Source: Corynebacterium sp. (GTDB lineage: Bacteria; Actinomycetota; Actinomycetes; Mycobacteriales; Mycobacteriaceae). Taken from it: DNA of 25,438 nucleotides. The stretch spans positions 1 through 25,438 of the forward strand of contig NZ_JAUMTY010000032.1 in assembly GCF_030530965.1 (NCBI RefSeq), given 5' to 3'. The position numbers and the translations under genes were made by a program. Under the pieces are notes generated by a model. It ran no database searches, was not told where the DNA came from, and saw only the letters and a program-made list of their open reading frames with translations. Shown here piece after piece: positions 14,550 to 21,138 of the stretch. The number at the start of each line of letters is the position of its first letter. Position 1 is the first letter of the stretch.

Positions 14550-15164
14550 GTGAGGAAAGATAAAAATACCGGTAACGCGCGTCCCGCCCGACGGTGGCGG
14601 GTCGTCGACATCATTACGGCCGCCGTGTTGGGCGTGGCGACGGGCTTAATTTTCTGGGTCTGGAACGGCCTGGGCGGCGCATGGTACAGCGCTATCGAGT
14701 CCCTACTGCCCGGTTTTGGTGGCCTCGTGACCGGGGTTTGGCTGCTCGGCGGCGTGTTAGGTGGCCTGATCATTCGCAAACCGGGTGCCGCGATCATGGT
14801 GGAAGTCATCGCCGCCATCATCTCTGCGGTACTGGGTAACCAGTGGGGAATCACCACGGTCTACTCCGGTTTGGCTCAGGGGATCGGCGCCGAGCTCGTC
14901 TTCATGGCGTTCATGTACGCCCGCTACACCTTGACCGTCGCCATGCTCTCCGGGGTAGGCGCGTCGGTCATCGAGTGGTGCTACGAATGGGCGTCGGGAA
15001 ACTATGCCCGGTCAGTCCAATACAACCTGATCTACCTTGTCTCCCTGTCCGTGTCGGGGGCCATTCTCGCCGGCGCTCTGGGCTTCTTCCTGGTCCGGGC
15101 ACTAGCGCGTGCAGGTGCGTTGGATCGCTTCGCTGCCGGGCGGGAAAGCACTGAGCTGGTCTAG
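14550..15164 (+). CDS. ykoE: ECF transporter substrate-binding (S) component for thiamine or HMP
   Basis: A 204-residue integral membrane protein with about five to six hydrophobic helices (IITAAVLGVATGLIFWVWNGLGG, FGGLVTGVWLLGGVLGGLIIRKPGAAIMVEVIAAIISAVLGNQWG, GIGAELVFMAFMYARY, LIYLVSLSVSGAILAGALGFFLVRALARAGAL), matching the YkoE family. It binds thiamine or its pyrimidine precursor HMP and hands it to the ECF module. The frame is open from 14484, but that ATG lies inside the riboswitch. GTG 14550 has AGGGAG 7 nt upstream and is the real start. The stop overlaps the GTG of the ATPase gene by one base, so the two are translationally coupled. Confidence 0.93.
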   Translation: MRKDKNTGNARPARRWRVVDIITAAVLGVATGLIFWVWNGLGGAWYSAIESLLPGFGGLVTGVWLLGGVLGGLIIRKPGAAIMVEVIAAIISAVLGNQWGITTVYSGLAQGIGAELVFMAFMYARYTLTVAMLSGVGASVIEWCYEWASGNYARSVQYNLIYLVSLSVSGAILAGALGFFLVRALARAGALDRFAAGRESTELV

Positions 15165-16756
15165 TGGCGCACGTACACGACGACGTTCGGACGCCCGCGC
15201 GGGTGGTGGCCGAGGGCTTCGGTTGGCGGCACGCGGGGCGTCGGCAACCGGCGCTGGCCGATGTGAATTTTCGCATTGAACCAGGCGAGAAAGTCCTACT
15301 CCTCGGCACATCAGGCTCGGGGAAGTCGACGCTGATGGCCGGGATGGCCGGGGTCCTCGGCGACTCGGATGACGGCGATTATGCCGGCCGATTGCTCATT
15401 AATGGGGTGGATGCTCGCAGTGTCCGCGGGCAGGTCGGTTTGGTGCTGCAGGACCCCGATTCGCAGGTCATTTCCTCGCGGGTCGGCGACGACATTGCCT
15501 TCGGTTGCGAGAATTTGGGTTTCCCGCGTGCCGAAATCTGGGAGCGTGTCCGGTGGGCCCGTGACCTCGTCGGGCTCACTGTTCCCCTTGACCACCCCAC
15601 TGAGCAGCTTTCCGGCGGGCAGAAGCAGCGCTTGGCCCTCGCTGGTGTCCTGGCCATGGGTGCCGGCTTGATCCTCTTGGATGAGCCCACCGCGAATATC
15701 GACCCCGAGGGTGTGGCCGATGTCCGCAAAGCTGTGATCGCTGCCGCCGAGAGCACCGGCGCAACAGTCGTCATCGTGGAGCACCGCGTCGACGTCTGGC
15801 GTGATGTTGTTGACCGCATCATGGTGGTGGGCGATTCCACGATTCGTGCCGACGGCCCCACCGACGAGGTTATTCGCACGATGGGGGAACAGCTCGCCCA
15901 TGATGGAGTATGGATTCCCGACGTTCCTCTGCCGCTTGATAATTCGTGGCGACGGGAGCGTCAGGGCCGCGCTGTGTCTGACCAGCAGCGCGCTGTGTCG
16001 GGTGGAGCAGGCGAGGGTCGTGGGGCATCACCGACGAACACGCTGCTCCGGACGCATGACCTGGCCGTCGGGTGGGATGGCCGCGCGGTCAACACGGGAA
16101 TTTCGCTGGACGTGACTTCCGAGCCGACGGTCATCACCGGGCCCAACGGTGCCGGTAAATCAACTGTTGCCTTGACGCTCGCGGGGCTGTTGGCGCCGGT
16201 GGAGGGGGACATCGATGCATCAGCACTCATCGCCAGGGAAAGGTCGGGCAAGGCAACGTCGGTAGCAATCCATAGAAAGCGTGACGCCAGTAGTAACCCG
16301 ATGGAGTGGTCGTCGAGGGCCTTAGCTCAGCGCATCGGGACCGTGTTCCAAGACCCCGAGCATCAATTTGTGGCCCGAACTGTCCGCGACGAATTGCTCG
16401 TCGGCCCCCGGGTGTGCGGGATTGACCCAGATGTTGGTGAACGCCGTGCCGATGAACTGCTCCGACGCCTGCACCTAGAGAACCTCGCCAAGGCGAATCC
16501 GTTTACCTTGTCGGGTGGCCAGAAACGTCGGCTCTCTGTGGCGACGGTGCTGTCCACTCGCCCCGACGTGGTGATTTCGGATGAACCGACGTTTGGCCAG
16601 GATAGGACCACGTTTATCCAGCTTATCGAGCTGTTGCGCGAGATGAGTGACGACGGTGTGGGGGTGCTCGCTATCACGCATGATCCTTTGGTAGTGGACC
16701 TGCTGGGTGTGCGCCACGTCCGGTTGGCCTCGGGAGGAATGGAGGTTCAGCGATGA
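15164..16756 (+). CDS. ykoD: ECF-type ABC transporter ATPase, two fused nucleotide-binding domains
   Basis: A 530-residue energising subunit equal to EcfA1-EcfA2 in one chain. Domain 1 has Walker A GTSGSGKST (48-56), signature LSGGQKQR (149-156) and Walker B LILLDEPTANID (169-180). Domain 2 has Walker A GPNGAGKST (about 326-334), signature LSGGQKRR (449-456) and Walker B VVISDEPT (469-476). All catalytic motifs are intact in both. A poorly conserved linker (about 262-293) contains a short internal repeat, RAVSDQQRAVSG. It powers uptake through YkoE and YkoC. It starts at GTG 15164 sharing a base with the ykoE stop, and its stop overlaps the ykoC ATG in an ATGA arrangement. Confidence 0.95.
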   Translation: MAHVHDDVRTPARVVAEGFGWRHAGRRQPALADVNFRIEPGEKVLLLGTSGSGKSTLMAGMAGVLGDSDDGDYAGRLLINGVDARSVRGQVGLVLQDPDSQVISSRVGDDIAFGCENLGFPRAEIWERVRWARDLVGLTVPLDHPTEQLSGGQKQRLALAGVLAMGAGLILLDEPTANIDPEGVADVRKAVIAAAESTGATVVIVEHRVDVWRDVVDRIMVVGDSTIRADGPTDEVIRTMGEQLAHDGVWIPDVPLPLDNSWRRERQGRAVSDQQRAVSGGAGEGRGASPTNTLLRTHDLAVGWDGRAVNTGISLDVTSEPTVITGPNGAGKSTVALTLAGLLAPVEGDIDASALIARERSGKATSVAIHRKRDASSNPMEWSSRALAQRIGTVFQDPEHQFVARTVRDELLVGPRVCGIDPDVGERRADELLRRLHLENLAKANPFTLSGGQKRRLSVATVLSTRPDVVISDEPTFGQDRTTFIQLIELLREMSDDGVGVLAITHDPLVVDLLGVRHVRLASGGMEVQR

Positions 16757-17520
16757 CCCGTGCGACGCCTCGAAGCGTGAACTTCAACCCGACGGCTCGC
16801 ATTGCCGCGATGGCTCTTATTGCAACGCCACTTCTCATTTCGGTCGATATCGTGTCAGCCGGTGTGGCGCTGATCTGCGAATTGCTGGTCGCGCCGTTCC
16901 TGGGGATGGGGTGGGGCCGGATTATCCGTCGCGGATGGCCGGTTTTTATGCTCGCGCCGCTCACGGGTGTGTCGATGCTGCTCTATGGCCGGCCTGAGGG
17001 CAAAGAATATCTATCCTTCGCATTTGCCCACATCACGGACAATTCGGTGTCCCTGGCCCTAGCGATCATGGTGAGGGTTTTGGCCATCGCCCTGCCCGCA
17101 GTCATCTTGTCCGCGGATACCGACCCCACCGACCTTGGCGACGGCCTAGCGCAAATCTGGCATTTGCCGGAGCGATTCGTCATCGGTTCTGCGGCTGGTG
17201 TCCGCTTGGTGAGTTTGTTCGAGCGCGATTATTCGGCGATGCACCGTGCTCGTCGTACCCGTGGCCTGGCGGATTCCGGCCGGATCCGTCGAACGCTCAC
17301 TATTTTCTTCGCCCTGTTAGTGCTCGCGCTTCGTCGCGGCGGAAAACTGGCGACGGCCATGGAAGCCCGTGGGTTCGGCTCGGATCGGCCCCGGACCTGG
17401 GCTCGAGAATCGCGCCTGCGGTGGCCGGACTGGGTATTGATGGTCGGTGCGCTCCTCGTTGCGCTGATGGCCCTGGTGACGGCATGGATGACCGGCTATT
17501 TGCGCTTCTTGGGGACATGA
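16753..17520 (+). CDS. ykoC: ECF transporter transmembrane T component
   Basis: A 255-residue membrane protein of the EcfT/CbiQ type that couples the ATPases to the S component. It has N-terminal helices (IAAMALIATPLLISVDIVSAGVALICELLVAPFLGMGWG), a middle helical stretch (LALAIMVRVLAIALPAVILSADTDPTDLGDGLAQIWHLPERFVIGSAAGVRLVSLFERDYSAMHRARRTRGL) and the C-terminal coupling motif. The coupling element appears twice as in EcfT: ARRTRGLADS and AMEARGFGSDRPRTW, both A-R-x-x-x-G-like. The final helix ends near the C-terminus. The start overlaps the ykoD stop by four bases. The order S-A-A-T behind a TPP riboswitch supports thiamine or HMP import. Confidence 0.93.
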   Translation: MTRATPRSVNFNPTARIAAMALIATPLLISVDIVSAGVALICELLVAPFLGMGWGRIIRRGWPVFMLAPLTGVSMLLYGRPEGKEYLSFAFAHITDNSVSLALAIMVRVLAIALPAVILSADTDPTDLGDGLAQIWHLPERFVIGSAAGVRLVSLFERDYSAMHRARRTRGLADSGRIRRTLTIFFALLVLALRRGGKLATAMEARGFGSDRPRTWARESRLRWPDWVLMVGALLVALMALVTAWMTGYLRFLGT

Positions 17521-17533
17521 TGCGGAGGCGGCG

Positions 17534-18268
17534 ATGACAAGCGACATCACCACGTTGTTTCGTGAATCGGGAGCAACACCTTCCCGGTTAGCCTCCGCTA
17601 TAGGAATCAGAGTGGCCAGTACCGACGAGGGCCCCACTGATCTGCGTCGGTTAGTTGATGAAGGATCCATACCCGATTGTTTTTCGACGGAGCCGGGGAG
17701 CACAGTGCTCATCGACGGATTGTCTGGCTCGGGTAAAACAACGCTCGCGAAATACCTGGCGGAGGCGACCGGGGCCCGAGTGATCCATTGTGACGAGTTT
17801 TATCCCGGATGGTCTGGGCTGATGGAGGCCTCCAGAATCGTGGCGGATTGTGTTTTGGCACTTGCCGACGCTGGCTACCGGCGCTGGGATTGGACTGTCG
17901 ACGGGCCGGGGGAGTGGGTAGCCGTGGATCCGGGCGAACCGCTCATCGTCGAGGGCGTCGGTGCGGTAACGACTGCTTCGCTGGAGGCTGCTCGTCGGCG
18001 ACTGCTAGACCAGCGACGGTTGCGTTATCAGCTGCAATTGCGTTATCAGTGTCCGCGTCGAAGTGGTCAAACGCCGAAATCCCAGGAAGATGCGGACATC
18101 GTGGCTATTGAGGTGCGTGCTGATGCACACCGTCGACAGCAGCGGGCACTACACCGCGACCCAGGATTTAAAGAGTTTTGGGCTATGTGGGCTGAGCAGG
18201 AAGCCGACTATGAAGCCTCGCGCGGGAAGCCAACCGTCGCTATGTGGAACGACCTCGCAGCCGGATAA
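17534..18268 (+). CDS. P-loop NTPase of the uridine-kinase/AAA type, last gene of the ykoEDC operon
   Basis: A 244-residue soluble ATP-binding protein. Walker A is GLSGSGKTT (residues 62-70). VIHCDEFYPGW holds the acidic residue typical of nucleoside-kinase-like folds, and WDWTVDGPGEWVAVDPGEPLIVEGVGA is a family signature. Near the C-terminus RADAHRRQQRALHRDPGFKEFWAMWAEQEADY is the lid region. GGAGG lies 8 nt upstream and the gap to ykoC is 13 bp, so it belongs to the TPP-regulated operon. The substrate is unknown; a role in phosphorylating an imported thiamine precursor is inference from context. An 18-bp tandem duplication (18020-18049) lies in an apparently lengthened segment before the lid (LRYQLQLRYQ). 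Confidence 0.8.
   Translation: MTSDITTLFRESGATPSRLASAIGIRVASTDEGPTDLRRLVDEGSIPDCFSTEPGSTVLIDGLSGSGKTTLAKYLAEATGARVIHCDEFYPGWSGLMEASRIVADCVLALADAGYRRWDWTVDGPGEWVAVDPGEPLIVEGVGAVTTASLEAARRRLLDQRRLRYQLQLRYQCPRRSGQTPKSQEDADIVAIEVRADAHRRQQRALHRDPGFKEFWAMWAEQEADYEASRGKPTVAMWNDLAAG
18020..18049 (+). repeat. 18-bp-period tandem duplication inside the kinase-like gene
   Basis: TTGCGTTATCAG occurs at 18020-18031 and 18038-18049, giving LRYQ-LQ-LRYQ in the protein. It is in frame and could be a recent slippage or duplication event. Confidence 0.6.
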
Positions 18269-18329
18269 GACTTCACCGTTCACATTGGCCGGGTTTACTG
18301 GCCTGCTCCCCGGCAGCTCCGGCAAATTC

Positions 18330-19082
18330 CTATTTCTTAGTGATCGGCCCAACATGCATGTCAACGGTATCGCCAGAACATGCGTCGGTGGGGTAATCAA
18401 CAAAGAGTGCGGCCTTCTCGTCAGGCGGATATATCCGCAGGCCACGAGCCTGCTGGGGCTTACATGACTGCGGCGAATAATTCCCCGCCTGCGCCTTCTT
18501 AACCGTCACAGTGGCAGCCTCCCCAGGGGCAACGGTGACCAGAGACGCCGTGGCATTGCGGTCCTTATCAGCCGGCTTACCAACCTGATGCCCATCATTC
18601 CCACCGACGGCACTGACACCGGGATATCCATAAAACGTGCAGGGATGATCGGACTGGTTAGTTAGCGTGATCGTGAGATAGCTGGACCCGGCTGCTCCGC
18701 TCTCAGTCTTCAGGGACGCTGCGATATCCGCGGTGTGGCACCGATCGCCACGTCCTGTAGATGCAGCACCTGCCGCTTGATGTGCTGCAGCGTCGTTAGA
18801 TTCTGAACCGTTCGTCGTCGACGGCTCTACTGTCGACGAACCAGACAGCGACGGCGACGGTGCAGCGGACGACTCTGACGGGGTGCGCTGTGCCTGTGAA
18901 CTCGCGGAAGGAACCGTCGACTCTGATCCCGTGTTCGTGGAGGACGTACCGCTCCCACATGCTGCGAGGATGCACGTGCTCACCGTGAGTGCAGCGAAGA
19001 CGGCGCCGCGCTGGGCTGCTGCGCCGCGCCGGGCCGATCCATGAGAGCGTGCGTGTCGCTGTGGCTTCGGTGAGTGGTTCAT
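18330..19082 (-). CDS. DUF4232 lipoprotein
   Basis: A 250-residue secreted lipoprotein. The basic n-region and hydrophobic stretch AVFAALTVSTCILAAC end in lipobox LAAC, with Cys42 as the lipid site. A low-complexity Ser/Thr/Glu linker runs to about residue 115. The C-terminal domain has the DUF4232 pattern: RCHTADIAASL...SSYLTITLTNQSDHPCTFYGYPGVSAVG...LVTVAPGEAATVTVKKAQAGNY...CKPQQARGLRIYPPDEKAALFVDYPTDACSG, with four cysteines that could form two disulphides. The molecular function is unknown; the family is common and surface-exposed in actinobacteria. No Shine-Dalgarno is seen, and TACACT ends 7 nt before the ATG, so the mRNA is probably leaderless. It converges with the kinase-like gene. 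Confidence 0.88.
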   Translation of the reverse strand: MNHSPKPQRHARSHGSARRGAAAQRGAVFAALTVSTCILAACGSGTSSTNTGSESTVPSASSQAQRTPSESSAAPSPSLSGSSTVEPSTTNGSESNDAAAHQAAGAASTGRGDRCHTADIAASLKTESGAAGSSYLTITLTNQSDHPCTFYGYPGVSAVGGNDGHQVGKPADKDRNATASLVTVAPGEAATVTVKKAQAGNYSPQSCKPQQARGLRIYPPDEKAALFVDYPTDACSGDTVDMHVGPITKK

Positions 19083-19089
19083 ATGTCCG

Positions 19090-19095
19090 AGTGTA
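19090..19095 (-). promoter_or_regulatory. -10 box of a probably leaderless DUF4232 lipoprotein transcript
   Basis: TACACT on the minus strand is followed by 7 nt and the ATG at 19082. No Shine-Dalgarno fits between them. Confidence 0.45.
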
Positions 19096-19153
19096 GCCGT
19101 CGGCAGTGGTGGGGCTGGGTGAAGAAAACCGAATTAGCGTCGAATTACGTGAA

Positions 19154-19166
19154 CTATGTCTCATAG
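19154..19166. promoter_or_regulatory. Dyad upstream of the acyl-CoA dehydrogenase
   Basis: CTATGTCTCATAG has perfect 5-bp arms and a 3-bp centre, and lies 110 bp before the dehydrogenase start. It resembles a small operator, but the spacing differs from the corynebacterial AmtR box. No regulator is assigned. Confidence 0.35.
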
Positions 19167-19275
19167 ATTGTCGGAAGCCTTTAAAATCACAGTCATTCGT
19201 TGTTAAAAAAGTGGCGTATTGATGTCTGATCGCGGGCGTGCGTCTTACCGATTTCTATGTGTGAGAGGAACCGTC

Positions 19276-20445
19276 ATGGCTCTGAACTCTGATTTTGATC
19301 TTTACCAGCTGCCGGAGGATTACCAAGGGGTGCGTGAAGCCATCCGGGAGATCGCGGAGAAAAGCATCGCCCCGCACGCCGCTGATGTCGACGAGAATGA
19401 GCGTTTTCCGCAGGAAGCCCTGGACGCGCTGGTAGAGACGGGTTTCAACGCTGTGCACATTCCAGAGGAGTACGGCGGAGCCGGCGGGGATTCGGTCATG
19501 GCGTGCATCGTCATTGAGGAAGTCGCGCGCGTGTGTGGTTCGTCCTCGTTGATCCCGGCGGTGAACAAGTTAGGGACGATGGGCCTCATTTTGAAGGGGT
19601 CAGAGGAGCTAAAACAGCAGGTCCTCCCGGATATCGCCGGTGGGAAAATGGCTTCCTACGCGTTGTCGGAACGAGGAGCAGGCTCCGATGCGGGATCGAT
19701 GAAGACGCGTGCCCGCAAAGATGGCGACTCGTGGGTGCTCAATGGATCGAAATGTTGGATCACTAACGGCGGCAAGTCCACCTGGTACACCGTGATGGCG
19801 GTCACCGACCCGGACAAAGGAGCTAACGGCATTTCCGCATTCATGGTCCACGCCGATGATGAAGGTTTCGTCGTCGGCCCCAAAGAGAAGAAGCTGGGGA
19901 TCAAGGGGTCTCCGACGGCCGAGCTGTACTTCGAGGATTGCCGCATTCCCGCTGACCGCATCATTGGCGACGAGGGGACCGGCTTTAAGACCGCCCTGGA
20001 AACCCTGGATCACACGCGCCCGACAATTGGTGCGCAGGCTCTCGGCATCGCGCAGGGGGCGTTTGATCAAACTGTGAAGTACGTGAAAGAGCGTGAGCAG
20101 TTCGGCCGCCGGATTGCCGATTTCCAGAACACGCAATTCATGCTTGCCGACATGAAAATGAAGATCGACGCTGCCCGCCTCATGGTGTACACGGCAGCAT
20201 CGAATGCCGAGCGTGGCCACGCCGAGGGTGGGGAGCGCTTAGGTATGCTCGCCGCGGGCTCGAAAGCCTTCGCGTCAGACGTCGCTATGCAGGTGACGAC
20301 GGACGCTGTGCAGTTGTTCGGTGGTTACGGATACACCCGCGATTTCCCGGTTGAACGCATGATGCGCGATGCCAAAATCACGCAGATCTACGAGGGAACG
20401 AACCAGATCTGCCGCATGGTGATGGGCCGACAGATACTGAAGTAG
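19276..20445 (+). CDS. fadE25: Acyl-CoA dehydrogenase, FadE25 type
   Basis: A 389-residue FAD enzyme oxidising acyl-CoA to the 2-enoyl-CoA. It reads as an orthologue of mycobacterial FadE25: FDLYQLPEDYQGVREAIREIAEKSIAPHAADVDENERFP, the FAD/substrate segment YALSERGAGSDAGSMKTRA, KCWITNGGKSTWYTVMAV, and LGIKGSPTAELYFEDCRIPADRIIG. The catalytic base is Glu373 in IYEGTNQI, as in short- and medium-chain dehydrogenases. GAGAGGAA precedes the ATG at 19276; an ORF extension to 19219 is rejected because it precedes that ribosome binding site and adds no family sequence. The exact acyl chain is unknown; fatty or branched-chain acyl-CoA is possible. A small membrane-protein gene follows 19 bp downstream. 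Confidence 0.93.
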   Translation: MALNSDFDLYQLPEDYQGVREAIREIAEKSIAPHAADVDENERFPQEALDALVETGFNAVHIPEEYGGAGGDSVMACIVIEEVARVCGSSSLIPAVNKLGTMGLILKGSEELKQQVLPDIAGGKMASYALSERGAGSDAGSMKTRARKDGDSWVLNGSKCWITNGGKSTWYTVMAVTDPDKGANGISAFMVHADDEGFVVGPKEKKLGIKGSPTAELYFEDCRIPADRIIGDEGTGFKTALETLDHTRPTIGAQALGIAQGAFDQTVKYVKEREQFGRRIADFQNTQFMLADMKMKIDAARLMVYTAASNAERGHAEGGERLGMLAAGSKAFASDVAMQVTTDAVQLFGGYGYTRDFPVERMMRDAKITQIYEGTNQICRMVMGRQILK

Positions 20446-20464
20446 GCGCCTAAGGTGGCGAACT

Positions 20465-20752
20465 ATGAAGCAAATCCAATCTGTTCTTCGCAAGATAAGA
20501 CCATTCTTATGGTTCGTCGGCGCAGTATGTGTTGTAGGAGCGATCTGGTTTGCATTGAAGGGTAACTATGCCATGGCTACCAACCTTGGGCTGGTGGCTG
20601 GGCTCGTTGTCGCGGTTCCGGAACTGCTCAGTCAAAATGTAAAAAAGAGCGACAAGCCCATGCCGACTAGTGACGAGATTGCCCAACACCAAAAGCGCCA
20701 TCCTACCGCGACACTCGCCGAATCTATCAACGATCTGCGTGGAGAGAAATAG
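20465..20752 (+). CDS. Small two-helix membrane protein
   Basis: A 95-residue protein with two predicted membrane helices (about 13-31, FLWFVGAVCVVGAIWFAL, and 37-55, ATNLGLVAGLVVAVPEL) and a charged 40-residue tail facing probably the cytoplasm. An AAGGTGGCG element lies about 4-11 nt before the ATG. The 19-bp gap to the acyl-CoA dehydrogenase suggests co-transcription. I do not recognise the family. The gene ends 3 bp before the convergent SMR gene. Confidence 0.7.
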   Translation: MKQIQSVLRKIRPFLWFVGAVCVVGAIWFALKGNYAMATNLGLVAGLVVAVPELLSQNVKKSDKPMPTSDEIAQHQKRHPTATLAESINDLRGEK

Positions 20753-20755
20753 CAG

Positions 20756-21070
20756 CTAACTCGTCGCTTTAAGTCCTGCGACACCACCGATGATCATGCA
20801 CAGGAACATGATCTTGAGCAGGGAGACCGTCTCTTGCCCCGTCGCCATTCCCCATACGACGGTGCCGACGGCCCCAATGGATACCCACACGGCATAGGCC
20901 GTGCCGACGGGCACATCGCGCATCGCCAGCGATAGACCCACCATGCTTAGCGCGGCGGCGATGACGAAAATGATGGCGGGCACGAGCCGGGAGAAGCCCT
21001 GTGACTCGTGTAGCGCTACGGCCCAGGTGGTCTCGAATAGGCCAGAGACAATCAGGATGATCCACGACAT
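20756..21070 (-). CDS. Small multidrug resistance (SMR) family exporter, Gdx/SugE type
   Basis: A 104-residue, four-helix proton antiporter subunit acting as a dimer. The proton/substrate glutamate is Glu13 in GLFETTWAVALHESQGFSRL. The E-x-x-W-A spacing, and PVGTAYAVWVSIGAVGTVVWG, match the Gdx (SugE, guanidinium exporter) branch rather than EmrE/QacE. The canonical biological substrate of that branch is guanidinium; quaternary ammonium export is possible. GAGAGG lies about 9 nt before the start. It is divergent from the formate-tetrahydrofolate ligase gene with only 68 bp between. I did not recognise any guanidine riboswitch in that gap. Often such genes occur as pairs; no second SMR gene is present here. 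Confidence 0.87.
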   Translation of the reverse strand: MSWIILIVSGLFETTWAVALHESQGFSRLVPAIIFVIAAALSMVGLSLAMRDVPVGTAYAVWVSIGAVGTVVWGMATGQETVSLLKIMFLCMIIGGVAGLKATS

Positions 21071-21125
21071 GGTGTCCGTTACCTCTCTTTTTCTTCATCT
21101 GCACTCGGGTAGGCATGGCCCTAGG

Positions 21126-21131
21126 TATCCT
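21126..21131 (+). promoter_or_regulatory. -10 box of a probably leaderless fhs transcript
   Basis: TATCCT is followed by 7 nt and GTG 21139. This geometry supports the GTG as the start; the ATG at 21115 would lie upstream of the transcript and has GGGTAGG too close to act as a ribosome binding site. Confidence 0.45.
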
Positions 21132-21138
21132 GGGAACC

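Noticed and set aside
18425..18438. A 14-bp perfect palindrome GCGGATATATCCGC resembling the TetR site arms
   Set aside because: It is inside the DUF4232 coding sequence (LRIYPP), far from any start, and its spacing differs from the sites at 3140-3199. Chance is likelier.
19609..20220. A 203-codon minus-strand frame inside the acyl-CoA dehydrogenase
   Set aside because: It lies wholly within a FadE25-like gene with all motifs intact and shows no motif of its own.
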